Shown in pieces: positions 29,128 through 40,203 of a DNA stretch of 46,177 nucleotides; positions within the stretch are counted from its first letter, which is position 1; each line of letters opens with the position of its first letter. Under the pieces are notes generated by a model. That model had not been told where the DNA came from, searched no databases, and was given only the letters and a program-made list of their open reading frames with translations. A program made the position numbers and the translations under genes. The stretch is from Nemertoderma westbladi. Lineage: Eukaryota; Xenacoelomorpha; Nemertodermatida; Nemertodermatidae. Location: assembly GCA_032718475.1 (NCBI GenBank), contig JAUCBJ010000149.1, forward strand, positions 1 through 46,177. Direction: 5' to 3'.

Positions 29128-31381
29128 TTAGAACCAATGATAAAACCTTGGGGGAACCAATGAGACACCTCCAATGTTATATAGTGTCTCGTTGGAGATG
29201 TGTGCATTGTACTTGACACAATGAACCCGGCGTAGCATTCTTGTGAATGTGCCATCCAGAGATTTGGTGTCCTCAGCAGTTAGAGCCCAGCATGGACTCC
29301 CATAGAGGAGTACTGGAACTACTGCTGCTCTAAATAATTGGACCTTAAGTTTCCGATTAATTCTCGGTGACTTCCAAATCCTGGAGAGCCTATTCAAGGC
29401 TGCCCGTGCCCATGCCTTTCCCTTACGTATTCGAAGGTCCTCACCTGACTTCCGGATCCATGATCCCAGGTAACAGAAGTCATCCACATGCTCAAGCATA
29501 CCATCTTTTGAGCTTATGCTCATCCGATCAGAGACTTGCGGAGGACTTTCAAAGTTAACTGTCAAAATTGTGGTCTTTCTGGAGTTAATAAAAATACCAA
29601 CACTGGAAGCAGCATGTTCTAATGAGCTGAGGAGCCATTGGGCTCCCTCTTGTGATTCTGAGAATACTCCTAAGTCATCAGCAAAGTCTAGATCAGTTAG
29701 GTACTTGGCAGGATTTCCTCGACTTCTGGAGCCAGTAGGTGGAGTTATCATCAACCCATCATCATTATGATGATCTAAGGACATGCGAGAACATAGTCAA
29801 CAACAATTATGAACAAGAATGGTGCAAGTGTGTCTCCCTGGAGGACGCCCCATAACACTTCAAATGGTTCTGTGTCACCGTCAACAGTAGACACAAATGT
29901 TGTCGAACCATCGTATACTGATCTGGTTGCTGCAATAATTTCATCAGGAATCCCATATAATGAAAGTATGCTGAACATACGTGAGCGAGAGACTGAATCA
30001 AAGGCCTTGAAGAAGTCAACAAAGATAACAGCCAGATGCCTGTCTTTCTTTTTTGATAACTCTTCAATTATCCTTCTAAGTGCCAAAATGGGCTCCATGG
30101 TCCCACGACCTTTACGGAACCCATTCTGATTTCAACGGAGCAGTCTCTCAATGGGATCCCTGATGCGATTTAATAGAATTATATTGTATAGCTTTGCAGC
30201 AATCGAGATCAATGAGATTCCCCGAAAAGAACCATAGAGTGTTAGGTTGCCCTTCTTAGGAACTGGCACCAACTTATTTGTTTTCATTTCTTGTGGGACT
30301 CTTTTTGTTCGGTACATGTCTACTATGATGGGATAGATGAGCTTTAAACACTCAGGTATTTTAAAGACCTCAGGGGGAACACCATCTACTCCACTGGCAC
30401 GATTGGTCTTAATGCTCTTTGCAGCAGCCTTCACTTCTGCAAAGGAGATATCAACAATGGGAATATCTGGGAGTACACACTCAGACACTTTTACTTCTAT
30501 AAAGTTATCAGGCAATACCCTGTCATTATTGAGGAGCTTTTCAAAGTGGGCCTTCCAACCATTGAGGCGATCGGCTGGTGATTCAGCCTTAACCTTGGTG
30601 GTTGGTTGGCTTTTTCGACCAGCAAGCAAGTTGATCGATCTGCATGCCTGTGATGATTGCCTGCTGTCGTCAGCATAATTGATGGCATCAACCTGTTGGT
30701 TTATTAGCTCCTGTACATTAACAGAGTACTGCCTGTTCAGGGACCTAGATGCAGCCTTAACTGCATTCTTGGCCGCTGTAGTCTGTTTGAGTTGGGACTC
30801 TTTCTGCGCCTTGTAGAGGTCATTTCGGCACTTCTGAATTTTGTTGTCAGTCCAGGGGGCCCGTTTCCTGTTTCGAGGGTATACAGGAACTGTTTCTGCA
30901 GCTGCTAACTTAACTGCCTCTGTGAAGGCAGTATAGCCCTCACAGTGATCTGCCGCCTCAGAGGCAAGAACCTCATACCTGTTGCTCAGCTGTAGTGTGA
31001 AGCTGGATTCACACTTGGCTGTTGCAACAGAGAGGACCAGTCATGCCGCGGCAAGGCAGATTTCGTTGTTCTGCTAGCACGCAGACTAAGTCTTACCTTG
31101 GCCACAATAAGGCGGTGATCACTGGAGAAGGGTCGTAGTGTAAATGCATTACAGTCTTGTATAGAGCTCCTGTATTTCCTACGAAACAGGATATGGTCTA
31201 TCTGGGACTTGTGACCACTAGGTCCACTATGAGTCCATAGCTTTCCAGTTCGCTTCTTGAACTGGGTTCCAGCCGAAAACAATCCATTTCCAGAGATAAT
31301 GTAAATCTCCAACAGCTCTGGCATACCCCCCATCATCGTAGTACCTGGTAGTAGTATAGCCAACTGTATTTCAGGAAACAC
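29128..31381 (-). pseudogene. LINE (APE-type, perhaps RTE group): endonuclease and reverse transcriptase, decayed
   Basis: Read from 31381 downward, the endonuclease end comes first (SQIDHILFRRKYRSSIQD, then FSSDHRLIVAKVRL holding the SDH motif). A basic linker with NRKRAPWTDNKIQKCRND follows. The reverse transcriptase has NRASGVDGVPPEVF, SFRGISLI, FVDFFKAFDSVSR with the first catalytic Asp, GVLQGDTLAPFLF, and LDFADDLGVF with the ADD motif. The thumb and C-terminus follow (DDFCYLGSW, KSLDGTFTRMLRR). It is split over at least four frames (29128-29784, 29775-30098, 30132-30629, 30986-31381). The 5' part of the endonuclease is missing and abuts a transposase-like fragment at 31371. Such enzymes nick DNA and prime reverse transcription in the nucleus. 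The clade call is tentative. Confidence 0.85.
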
Positions 31382-31613
31382 CCTTCTTTGGATCTATCAT
31401 GATGTCACCACGAATAACTGAAAGAATTTCTTCAAAATGAACAGGATAAAACCTGAACCTTTCTAAAAAATCATATTGTCGTAATTGGGATAATGGGTTG
31501 TACTTCTTATTATATACTGGTTTACGCCTGTTACCAATTTCTATGTCAAACTGAACACGCCACATGTTAATGTTAAATATTACAGTTGGCAATATTACAT
31601 GGTGTGTTAACAC
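31371..31613 (-). pseudogene. Fragment resembling N-terminus of PIF/Harbinger transposase
   Basis: These 80 codons hold YNPLSQLRQYDFLERFRFYP and FEEILSVIRGDI. This is the pattern before the DDE domain in Harbinger nucleases (HARBI1-like): N-P, then F-x-x-R-F-R-F, then hydrophobic x-x-L-I. It starts just inside the right terminal repeat and is cut at its C-terminal side by the LINE. It may be the start of the element's own transposase or a scrap of another element. No DDE residues remain in the window. Confidence 0.4.
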
Positions 31614-31619
31614 GTGCTT

Positions 31620-32104
31620 CTGCTAATAGCCTAAACAGAGGTTTTACCTCTGTTAAGGAAAATGTTCTCAGTTAGTTCACAGAGAACTAACAGTGAACGT
31701 AAAACTCACCCTTTAACAGTGACTTATCAGACAGAGAACTAACATTGCCAATAACTCACCAACTAAAATTATCAGCGAACAAATCTTCTCTGTTAGCTTA
31801 ACAGAGGCTTAACAGAGGAAATTGCTCATCGCCCCTGATCTGCTGATGCTGAGTTGGTTCATCCAAGCCGCCATTATTGGTCAACACCCAACAACCAACC
31901 AACAGACAGTATTTGGTATTAAATTACTTTTAAGGTCGTAAATGGGGCGAAATTATCGGATTTAATTAATTAAAAAAATGTAAAGTGTGACTTATAATAA
32001 TATCGATCTTATTAGAAAGCGAGATTTTGTAGATTGTTTGATAATTTTGATATTTTCGCTGATAAATTCGTCTTTTTCGTTATTTTCGGGTTTTATAACT
32101 ATCC
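31620..32104 (-). repeat. Right terminal inverted repeat of the 5.8-kb element
   Basis: This arm pairs with 26348-27090 (see that entry). Its outer end has GGATAGTTATAAAACCCG on the minus strand and is followed by the 9-bp duplication. Confidence 0.75.
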
Positions 32105-32626
32105 AACATAACGCTACATTGTAAGGGTTGGGGTTAACTCTTACACAACCAATCAGTATTATTATCGCCTGAGAAGAAATATATATTTAACAAGATTTAT
32201 AAAATTGTATTCAAATAATATATTTAGTAAATCACTTACTCTACATACTGGTTCTTTAGTTTATTTTATTTCAGTAAGTCTTAAAGAACACTCTACTGTT
32301 TAGGCCTACTGTATACATGTGATACAGTAGCTAAATATGAATGCTCTGCTTCTAGTTTAGGATTCAGTATCATCGTTTGGTCTTCTCTGTTGAGCTAAGG
32401 TTGAGTTTAGCTGTGTTTGGGTTGAAGTTTGAGAATTCTTGAGAAAATTTAGTTCTGTTTGCCAACCACAGGCTTCGCTAAGGTTTTGACAAGTTGTAGC
32501 TGAAGTATTCTTTTGTTCATTTTCCAAGCATTGTGAACTAAAATTAAGATAATGCTAGATTAGTAACAAATTATTTCTACGGGGAGGTGACAATGTGGTT
32601 TTGGAAAATCCTTTTAGGATTCCGTT

Positions 32627-32765
32627 TTATTCTATGGGACTTCCAAATCCTGACCAGAAATCCAATGCTGGCCAAGCCTTCCCCTTACGTCTCCGAAGCT
32701 TCACCTGACTTTCGGATCCATGATCCCAAGTAGCAGAAGTCATCCATGTGTTCAAGCAAGCCAAC
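32627..32765 (-). pseudogene. LINE reverse-transcriptase scrap
   Basis: The minus strand is closely similar to ~29370-29490 of the LINE above, reading HGSESQVKLRRRKGKAWPA where the larger copy has SWIRKSGEDLRIRKGKAWARA. It is a second, short copy of the same family outside the 5.8-kb element. Confidence 0.6.
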
Positions 32766-33652
32766 ACTATAGCTTTTTGTAATTTTGTAATAAAAATATA
32801 CAACACAGTTAAATGCACCAATTTTGCATCTTTATTTATAAACAAACTATTTTCTTCAATTAATCGTTTATCTTTACTACTCACCATAAATGTTCCGGAC
32901 ATTGGCAAAAGCATGGTGGGGTTTGTTCTTCGTATTGTGATCGTCTTCTTGTGTTGTCGATCGTATTGTGTTGATTGATTATGTAGTTAGATAGTCCGGT
33001 GTAGTTAGATAGGCCCGATACGTCTCCTTGTGAAATCGATTCACTGAATAGGAAAAGACGTGTAATGTAAATATAATCGACTAAGTTCCTGATAACCTTA
33101 AGCCCCTTTTTGGCTAAATTTATCGCATTTATGGATTTTTATTTCATCTGATGAAGGATTTAATGGGGATTTCATAATGGCGAGATCTTATTTAGTTCTC
33201 AAGTTATCGCTGTCATTCCGTCAACCAATTTGCCCGTCAAAATTTAGAAGACAGACAAACCGTCAGACCGACATACAGTATTAGATAGCACCAAACATTA
33301 AAACAGACATCGGAAATGAAATCTCCGACACGGAAAACCCCCATACTGATGATTTTAGTGGTTATGTGAAGCCATACTGCCAAACATTACTAACCGATTA
33401 ACAGTCCGCAGACAGACATGTTTGAGCGGGAAGCTTCAAACTTTAAAAAAAACTATGGCATACTTGGTGTGTTAATATTCTTGGAAATTAATTCGCGTGC
33501 TATATCACGTGAGTAAAAACCTCTTTGAAGTTTTTGCGCGCGCAATATATCACGTAAATCGCATTTTATCGCGCGCTAAGACTCTACATAGGGGGTGCAT
33601 AATAACTCAGGAAATATGTAAGTAATTAATTATAAATTTGACGGCTAATAAA
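32766..33652. other. No gene seen
   Basis: AT-rich non-coding DNA. The end part (33490-33580) has GCGCGC with TTTTAC/GTAAAA units related to the minisatellite at 34350. Similarity of ~33310 to the inverse of ~25385 hints at an old repeat. Confidence 0.4.
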
Positions 33653-34143
33653 TATATGTTATAGTACATTATGATAATAAATGCTCTCCATAGCGTAAAA
33701 TATCAAGCACCCCTATTGGGGCTCGAACCCGATATCTAGGTTTCAAACTTCCGGTTATCATCAGCCGAGTGTGTGTCCTAAGACCACTGAGCTACCAGGG
33801 CGGTAGAAGATTTATTCTCTATGGAGTGGGCTATCATATGTAGGCCTTTTTACATCACTCATAGGAAAGTACAACGTTATTCCCGTGCTCTGCCAGAAAT
33901 GGCAACCATGCCTCAAAGAATAACTAAGTGTTGTAGAAACCACTGTAACCTCGTATGCCGGCCATGTGTGTTACTTAATTTTCTAATCTTCTACCGCCCT
34001 GGTAGCTCAGTGGTCTTAGGACACACACTCGGCTGATGATAACCGGAAGTTTGAAACCTTGGTATCGGGTTCGAGCCCCAATACGGGGCAATTGATATTT
34101 TTCGCTATGGAGAGCATTATCATAATGTACTATAACATATATG
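33653..34143. mobile_element. Inverted pair of tRNA-like sequences (palindromic element)
   Basis: The arms 33653-33812 and 33986-34143 are near-exact inverse copies around a 173-bp centre. Each arm contains a tRNA-like sequence, on the minus strand at left and the plus strand at right. Boxes on the right arm are TGGTAGCTCAGTGG (34000-34013) and GGGTTCGAGCCCC (34067-34079). GCCC and GGGC can form part of an acceptor stem. The region between the boxes is longer than in a normal tRNA and contains GGCTGATGATAACC, near a tRNA-Ile anticodon arm with an extra triplet. Outer flanks (CATAATGTACTATAACATAT) are also inverted, so the arms extend past the tRNA part. Confidence 0.7.
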
Positions 34144-34349
34144 TAATTAATTCTCGTGCTATGATTGGCTGTTATTGGGCGTATATTTATTCCTAGTACA
34201 ACAGTAAATGATCGCGCAAATGATTGGCTGATATCACTAGCGTTTTAACTCTAAATTGTTGTATTTATTCCGCGCGCTGTGATTGGTTGTTATGGAGTGC
34301 GATTTTATTCAATGTGGGAAGGATTTTTTTCTTGTCTAGAATTATGGAG

Positions 34350-34775
34350 TTTTTGTGCACGCAAAAACCTACCATAGTTTTATCGCGCGCAAAAACCTGC
34401 CCGAGTTTTATCGCGCGTAAAAACTATCTTAGTTTTAGCACGCGCTAAAACCTCCCAACACTGTTATGCGCGTGCAAAAACATCCCAACGGAGTTTTTAC
34501 CTACCATAGTTTTAGCGCGCGCAAAAATCTCTCTTAGTTTTAGCGCGCCCGAAAACCTGCCTTATTTTTAGCGCGCGCAAAAACCTCTCTTGGTTTTAGC
34601 GCGCGCAAAAACCTCTCTTAGTTTTAGCGCGCGCAAATACCTCTCTTAGTTTTAGCGCGCGCAAAAACCTCTCTTAGTTTTAGCGCGCGCAAAAACCTCT
34701 CTTAGTTTTAGCGCGCGCGAAAACCTGCCTTAGTTTAGCGCGCGCAAAAACCTCCTAACACAGTTTTTGCACGCG
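34350..34775 (+). repeat. GCGCGC-rich minisatellite
   Basis: About 14 copies of a ~28-bp unit, TTTTAGCGCGCGCAAAAACC followed by TCTCTTAG, with variants. The alternating GCGCGC core between A and T runs could adopt left-handed DNA. CCAAT-type ATTGGCTG/ATTGGTTG repeats precede it (34163-34300). Confidence 0.8.
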
Positions 34776-34829
34776 CGCTGTAATTGGTCCATTATTAATT
34801 TCTAATTCTGGAACATATAAAATATGTGG

Positions 34830-36446
34830 GAAATTCAAGTTATTTGAATTTCCTATAATAGTTTGGGAGGAGACACTGTCAGCAGTTTATAGGCTTACAG
34901 AAAGTAGATGGCCATGAGCCTACCAGTAATGTATTGTGAGACATTGAAGTCAAGTCCATTGTTAGCTATTCAGCACTGATTGTAAGGCAACACTGATAGA
35001 TAGCCTACAGTATTGCAAACTCATTTCTTAGCACCACCAAATTGTACATTAAGTATATTAATAACGTATGCAACATTATTGAATCGATCCGTGGAAGGAT
35101 CGGATAGTTACATTAAGGAGGAGAATATTCTCTTTTGGGGTGCGAGTTCTGAAAGAACTTGACGGAGGGACTTTCACTCATCGTGATTTTGCTTTACGAA
35201 AGAATTATTTAATTAAATGGCTGTTCGGATCTATCAATCCAATAGCACTACCTATACTTTTATTGCTATTAAATACTGCGAAAACCAGGGTTGCAAATGT
35301 AAACTGATGTATTCAACGTGTGTAATGCAACTATGGCCCCGCACCACATTTGGTCCGAGGATGGTATGAAAGTTGGTAGATTCATTATTTAGAGTCGGGG
35401 TTGACATTTGGTCGCATTTGATGTCATTAGGGTGTGTCTATGAGGCAGGAATAGGGATGGAAAAACTAAAACTGACAATAACTTTTCATTTCTACAGTAT
35501 AAGATATACAAATATAAATAAACATATAAATCTAATCAAAAAATAAAATGACATACAGTATAAACATTAAATTAAATGAAGAAATAAAATATATCAATAT
35601 AAATATAAATTAAATTAAATATAAAATATATTTATATATTTTTTTTATATAATATAAATTACATTTAAGTTTTTAAGTATTTAAGTCTATTAAGTTTTTA
35701 AATTTTAAATTATCCAATATTTTTTAAGTGATTGAACATCAGATGATTTTAAATTATCAAATTGTATATAATATATGAATAATGTAATATATTTATGATC
35801 ACATTTGGTTTTCCCATCCCACGTTGAAGATGGAAGATTTCATGTTTAAACTTCAAAGTTTATATTAAGTTTACATGTATGACATACATTGTGTGTCTGT
35901 ATATATTTAATTACATATATTAATTAATACATTAATTGATTAATACATCTAATTAATATGTTAATATAATTAATTCGCACATTTGTGTCCAACTATATCT
36001 TGATTGCTTCAAAAATTAATACTAGCATATTATCTGAGGTTATATTGGTTTGGGTCGACCCACTCCGTTAGGCTCATTTCGACCTAAATGGCATACAGTA
36101 GACGTACACCAAGGACTTAATTGCACAGAAAATGTCGTCATTAATTTCTGCAGTACTTTAAGGTATTCTAAATATTCGACTCCCGCAGTGTTATCGGGAG
36201 CGTTCCTATCGTTGACTAAAGTTAAACACGTACATAAGTTGTCCAATTCCAATAAACAAGTATTCTTTCTGATCTTGGTCGCTTGGATAGGAACAATTGT
36301 CAACCGTTGACCGAGACAAAAAGTTTTCGCACCGAGTGGTGAAATTCCTCTGCCATATAAATGATGTCGATTAAACAGATGTTATTGGGATGGCCTTGCC
36401 TTACTCAGGCTTACTAATCTGAGTCTGTGAGTATGGGGAAGACTGG
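34830..36446. other. No gene seen; AT-rich low-complexity DNA
   Basis: No supported ORF. 35470-35960 is very AT-rich with many ATATAAAT units. A small inverted repeat, GATCC(GTGGAA)GGATC, lies at ~35087. Confidence 0.5.
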
Positions 36447-36486
36447 TGCAGTATGGCATACATTTGTTATTTTTATTCGTTAATAT

Positions 36487-36840
36487 TTTCACTCGCTAAA
36501 TATATTTATTACGCGTTAAAAACATTTATTGCGCGTTAAAAATGTATTTATTACGCGTTAAAAAACATTTATTGTGTGTTAAAAATGTATTTATTACGCG
36601 TTAAAAACATTTATTGCGCGTTAAAATTGTATTTATTACGCGTTAAAAACATTTATTGCGCGTTAAAAATGTATTTATTACGCGTTAAAAATACATTTAT
36701 TACGCGTAAAAAAACATTTATTACGCGTTAAAAACTTTTATTGCGCGTTAAAAATGTATTTATTACGCGTTAAAAATACATTTATTACGCGTAAAAAACA
36801 TTTATTACGCGTAAAAAAACATTTATTACGCGTAAGCCAT
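36487..36840 (+). repeat. ACGCGT minisatellite, left arm
   Basis: About 16 copies of a 20-23-bp unit: TTATTACGCGTTAAAAAC plus ATT or ATGTA. It is the inverse of the right-arm array at 39385-39905. Confidence 0.85.
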
Positions 36841-36958
36841 TGGTCAATCCCCACTCATTTATGCTCGTTAGCCATTGGTCAAAATTGGGAGGGAAATCAG
36901 TCTTTGTAATCTGGCAATACAGCCTCAGCCTTGTGTTCTACAGGAGTGCAACAATAGG

Positions 36959-39178
36959 CTAGGCTCTTCTGGTGGGGTACCGTACACCGCGTACTCTGTA
37001 CAGTAATGTGTTTGTAATGTAGGTTCTGATGTTGGCCTCTCTTACTGGAATATCATGGAATTCTTCATAGAAATCGAATCCATAGTGGAAAAAACTAAAG
37101 ATTTTCTGAGCAATACAACTAGCTCCAGGCCACTTGATGGTGACTATAAGGAATCACATTCTTCCGAATTAATGTGCATAGGAAGAATTAGTTGAAATGC
37201 ACAAGTTGAGTAGGTGAGTCGACACTTACAGTTTTCAGAACAGTCCTTAAAAGTAACACTCAGTTTAACGTTAATAGTTGGCCTCTGAGATCCAAACATC
37301 CACATTAATATATCCTTCTTATTAAGAACAAAGATGGTATCTAATGTCTGGTATCTAATCTAATGTCTAATGTCTGGTACAATGTCTGGTATCTAATAAC
37401 AAGAATACGTTACCCACCCAGTAAATGATATCATCTTGTTTATCGTATCCATTTGATCCACGCTCCATCCGATTCATGAATATTGCACTATCCCAGATTT
37501 TATTTAGTTTCACTTCTGGAGAACATGATAGGGCTTTATACAGAAGACTACTGGAGAAGTTGTTAGGTAGTAATTCCACAAGGGCACCTTTCACGGAGTC
37601 AATGGCTGCCTTATTAATCAATAAAATCGACTTCAAGACTAATTCGGCGTACTTTCTCCTAGTTACATTGCACGTCATCACATTACACGTCATTGGTTAC
37701 ATTGTTACTAACAAATAGTCCTAAATCTGAGCATCTGTTTCGCAATTCATCAACAACTTCGCCTTGCAGTAGAAGTTTAATTTCATTAGGTACAAGGTTA
37801 ATTAATTCTAGAAACTCTAAACACTTACTATCAGCATTGAACGCTATATACCGACTGACCAAAGGATGAATGGCTCCTATAAGTTGTTCACCGTGTACAA
37901 TAATAAAATAAAACAGCTTCCCAAGAACAGCGAACGAACCATTAGCAACTTTACCAATATCTGCTACAGAAGGAACAACAAAATCATCGAGCAGAAGGAA
38001 CATTGAACTTGTTACCATATTACTAATGAATGTTCCGAAAAGATCGCGCCTCAGGCCACCTTGATCGCATCCAGATTCACCAGAAAATGTAACTACAATT
38101 TCAAGAGTAGGATCTAGTTTTGGAATGATCTTCATCAGGTCCTCAGTTAGTAACCTCCTACGTATACGAACCTTCTGCAGGTCATCCACATCAATAAAAC
38201 CAATTAAAACATCATCATAAACATATGGGAACTGAAAAGATAAAAGTTGATCTAATTCTTGGCTACTTAATTGAACCCAATACTGTCTGTTATCTTGATA
38301 ACTAGGTAGGCCTAAGTTATTCGTAAAGTCAGAAACTGTTTTGCACTACCAGTTTCGATTTCCTCATCAGAAATAACAATAACATCCTCTAATTCACCAC
38401 AAGTCGATTTGGTGCTGCGGTGTCGTCTGTAGTGCCCCCGATGAGTGACACCGATAAAGCATTAGACACAGACTGAGGGGTCGCAACCTGTATATAAATG
38501 TTTCTTTGGTACAGACCTGACAATACTTTTCCATCAAATTGGAAGTTATCTCCTACCGCTATCTGTTTAACTGCTTTGTCTACAACTTTAACAAATTTAA
38601 AGGAAGTATTACATTCAGGATCTGCAAGTAAGCATGTAATAATATTAGACTTGATATCCTCGACTATCAGTTTTCTGGAAAGTTAGAACTGAATGTTTGA
38701 CTGTTGAGTCTTTTCTTAAAGTCTTTGGTTCAGTATCATTGAAATCTCGAATGATAATGAGTGGTTTACTATAGCTGACGGTTTCTGGCCTCCCCCGTGG
38801 TGGACGTTGCCTCGTAGGCATTGAATGCCTAATCCTACCAGCAACACCTTGACGACCGGAAGCACCTGCTATACCAATTGATCTACCACTCATACCGGAC
38901 AATGTCTGGAGAGGTCTACTGGCTGGATATAGCGAAAACGCCCTCTGAAGTTCAGTTAATATACCTTCTCTATTTATAGAAGTGTTAGGTAGGGCCCCTC
39001 CTGGGCCTCCTGGGGAATCCGCCCTGTTGATAGTCCCACTGTTTCGGTTACCATTAACATTACTAACGGTTGTAGGCCTAGGCCTATTTGTCTCGCCGCA
39101 CCAGGAACAATATCTATCCTGGGATCTTAAAGTAGACCCACATTCACACACATGTTCACATTCAGGTTCACCTTCCAT
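36959..39178 (-). pseudogene. Zinc-ribbon plus HECT-type E3 ubiquitin ligase (frameshifted)
   Basis: HECT ligases take ubiquitin on a cysteine and pass it to substrates. From ATG 39176-39178 the N-terminus has a Cys-rich ribbon (CEHVCECG, then YCSWCGETN) and a Gly/Arg/Pro-rich stretch. A middle segment holds CLLADPECNTSFKFVK and VIVISDEEIE. The HECT N-lobe has VYDDVLIGFIDVDDLQ (near 38200), VVTFSGESGCDQGGLRRD (near 38080) and GKLFYFIIVHGEQ (near 37900). The C-lobe has LTYSTCAFQLILP with the catalytic Cys codon at 37201-37203 and ends near GFDFYEEF (~37070). The order matches G2E3-like HECT proteins. No intron is needed, but frames change near 38690, 38395, 38340, 37685, 37390 and 37155, so this copy is probably dead. 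Short repeats of AATGTCTGGTATCTAAT (37337-37400) disturb the C-lobe. Confidence 0.75.
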
Positions 39179-39384
39179 AATTCTGTAATTTCAGGTACAG
39201 TTCAGTTCAGACAAATGCAGTCAGCAGAACTGTTTCAGATTCCAGTACACCAGTAGCCTACTGCAGTACTGCTACACTGTTAGTTGTGTGTAGAACGCTG
39301 TCTTGCCAGATTACAAAAAAACTGATTTCCCTCCCAATTTTGACCAATGGCTAACGAGCATAAATTAGTGGGGATTGACCAACG

Positions 39385-39905
39385 CCTTACGCTTAATAAA
39401 TGTTTTTAACGCGTAATAAATGTTTTTAACGCGTAATAAATGTTTTTAACGCGTAATAAATACATTTTTAACGCGTAATAATTGTTTTTAACGCGTAATA
39501 AATACATTTTTAACGCGTAATAAATTTATTTTTAACGCGTAATAATTGTTTTTAACGCGTAATAAGTATTTTTAACACGTAATAAATACATTTTTAACGC
39601 GTAATAATTGTTTTTAACGCGTAATAAATACATTTTTAACGCGTAATAAATTTATTTTTAATGCGTAATAATTGTTTTTAACGCGTAATAAATGTATTTT
39701 TAACACGTAACAAATACATTTTTAACGCGTAATAATTGTTTTTAATGCGTAATAAATACATTTTTAACGCATAATAAATACATTTCTAACGTGTAATAAA
39801 TGTATTTTTAACGCATAATAAATATATTTTTAACGCGTAAATAAATACATTTTTAACGTGTAAATAATGAATTTTTCATGCGCAATTAAGGTATTTTTCA
39901 CGCGC
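39385..39905 (+). repeat. ACGCGT minisatellite, right arm
   Basis: About 24 copies of TTTTTAACGCGTAATAAATA-type units of 20-23 bp, inverse in orientation to 36487-36840. The unit variants (AATAATTG, AATAAATACA) alternate in blocks, suggesting expansion by multi-unit steps. Confidence 0.85.
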
Positions 39906-39970
39906 AATAAATATGTTTTAGCGAGTGAAAATATTAACGAATAAAAATAACAAATGTATGCCATAGTGCA

Positions 39971-40203
39971 GTGGCGGTAGGCTACGAAATGCAGAAATGT
40001 GACGATTACGGTTGTCCAAAATCGCTCCTTTGTTTGTTAATAACAAAAAGTACCGGTATTTTATTCATCGAGACATGATTAGAGCAAAAAAACTTGTTTT
40101 CAGATATGGGGTAACACCGGTACCACCGGTAGGCCTATAATAATAATTCGATAAATTGGAGTTGAGCTGATAGTAGAGTTGAGCAACAGTATAATAATTT
40201 GAC
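39971..40203. other. Upstream region of ALKBH3
   Basis: These 230 bp separate the HECT-carrying element from the ALKBH3 start. They contain TACCGGTA (40051) and TAGGCCTA (40130). No clear TATA box at a useful distance was seen. Confidence 0.4.

Larger units (their letters stand above)
26348..32104. mobile_element. DNA transposon with long TIRs and 9-bp target duplication
   Basis: AACATAACG lies directly outside both ends (26339-26347 and 32105-32113). The left end GGATAGTTATATAAAACCC matches the inverse of the right end, GGATAGTTATAAAACCC. The arms continue: 26348-~26580 against 32104-~31880, then 26908-~27090 against ~31840-31620, the left arm having ~300 bp extra. Arms include a conserved GATAATTTCGCCCCAT and repeated CTCTGTTAA units. 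A 9-bp duplication with long arms is typical of Mutator-like elements. The interior holds a LINE and a fragment resembling a PIF/Harbinger transposase, a family that makes 3-bp duplications. The superfamily is therefore open and no complete transposase was found. Confidence 0.75.
36451..39970. mobile_element. Inverted-repeat element with minisatellite arms carrying a HECT gene
   Basis: Left end TATGGCATACATTTGTTATT (from 36453) is exactly inverted at the right end (to 39964). Both arms then carry ATTCGTTAATATTTTCACTCGC, ACGCGT minisatellites (36487-36840 and 39385-39905), and a matched inner part with CCATTGGTCAA and GGGAGGGAAATCAG (to ~36960 and from ~39255). GTGCAG is found directly outside both ends (36447-36452, 39965-39970) and may be the target duplication or part of the ends. 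The interior is a minus-strand gene for a zinc-ribbon/HECT protein. No transposase was seen. It could be a foldback-type element that captured a gene, or a family for which this gene is standard cargo. Confidence 0.7.

Noticed and set aside
36050-36310. ORFs of 86-87 codons on both strands
   Set aside because: No motif, and both strands are equally open. Chance cannot be excluded.
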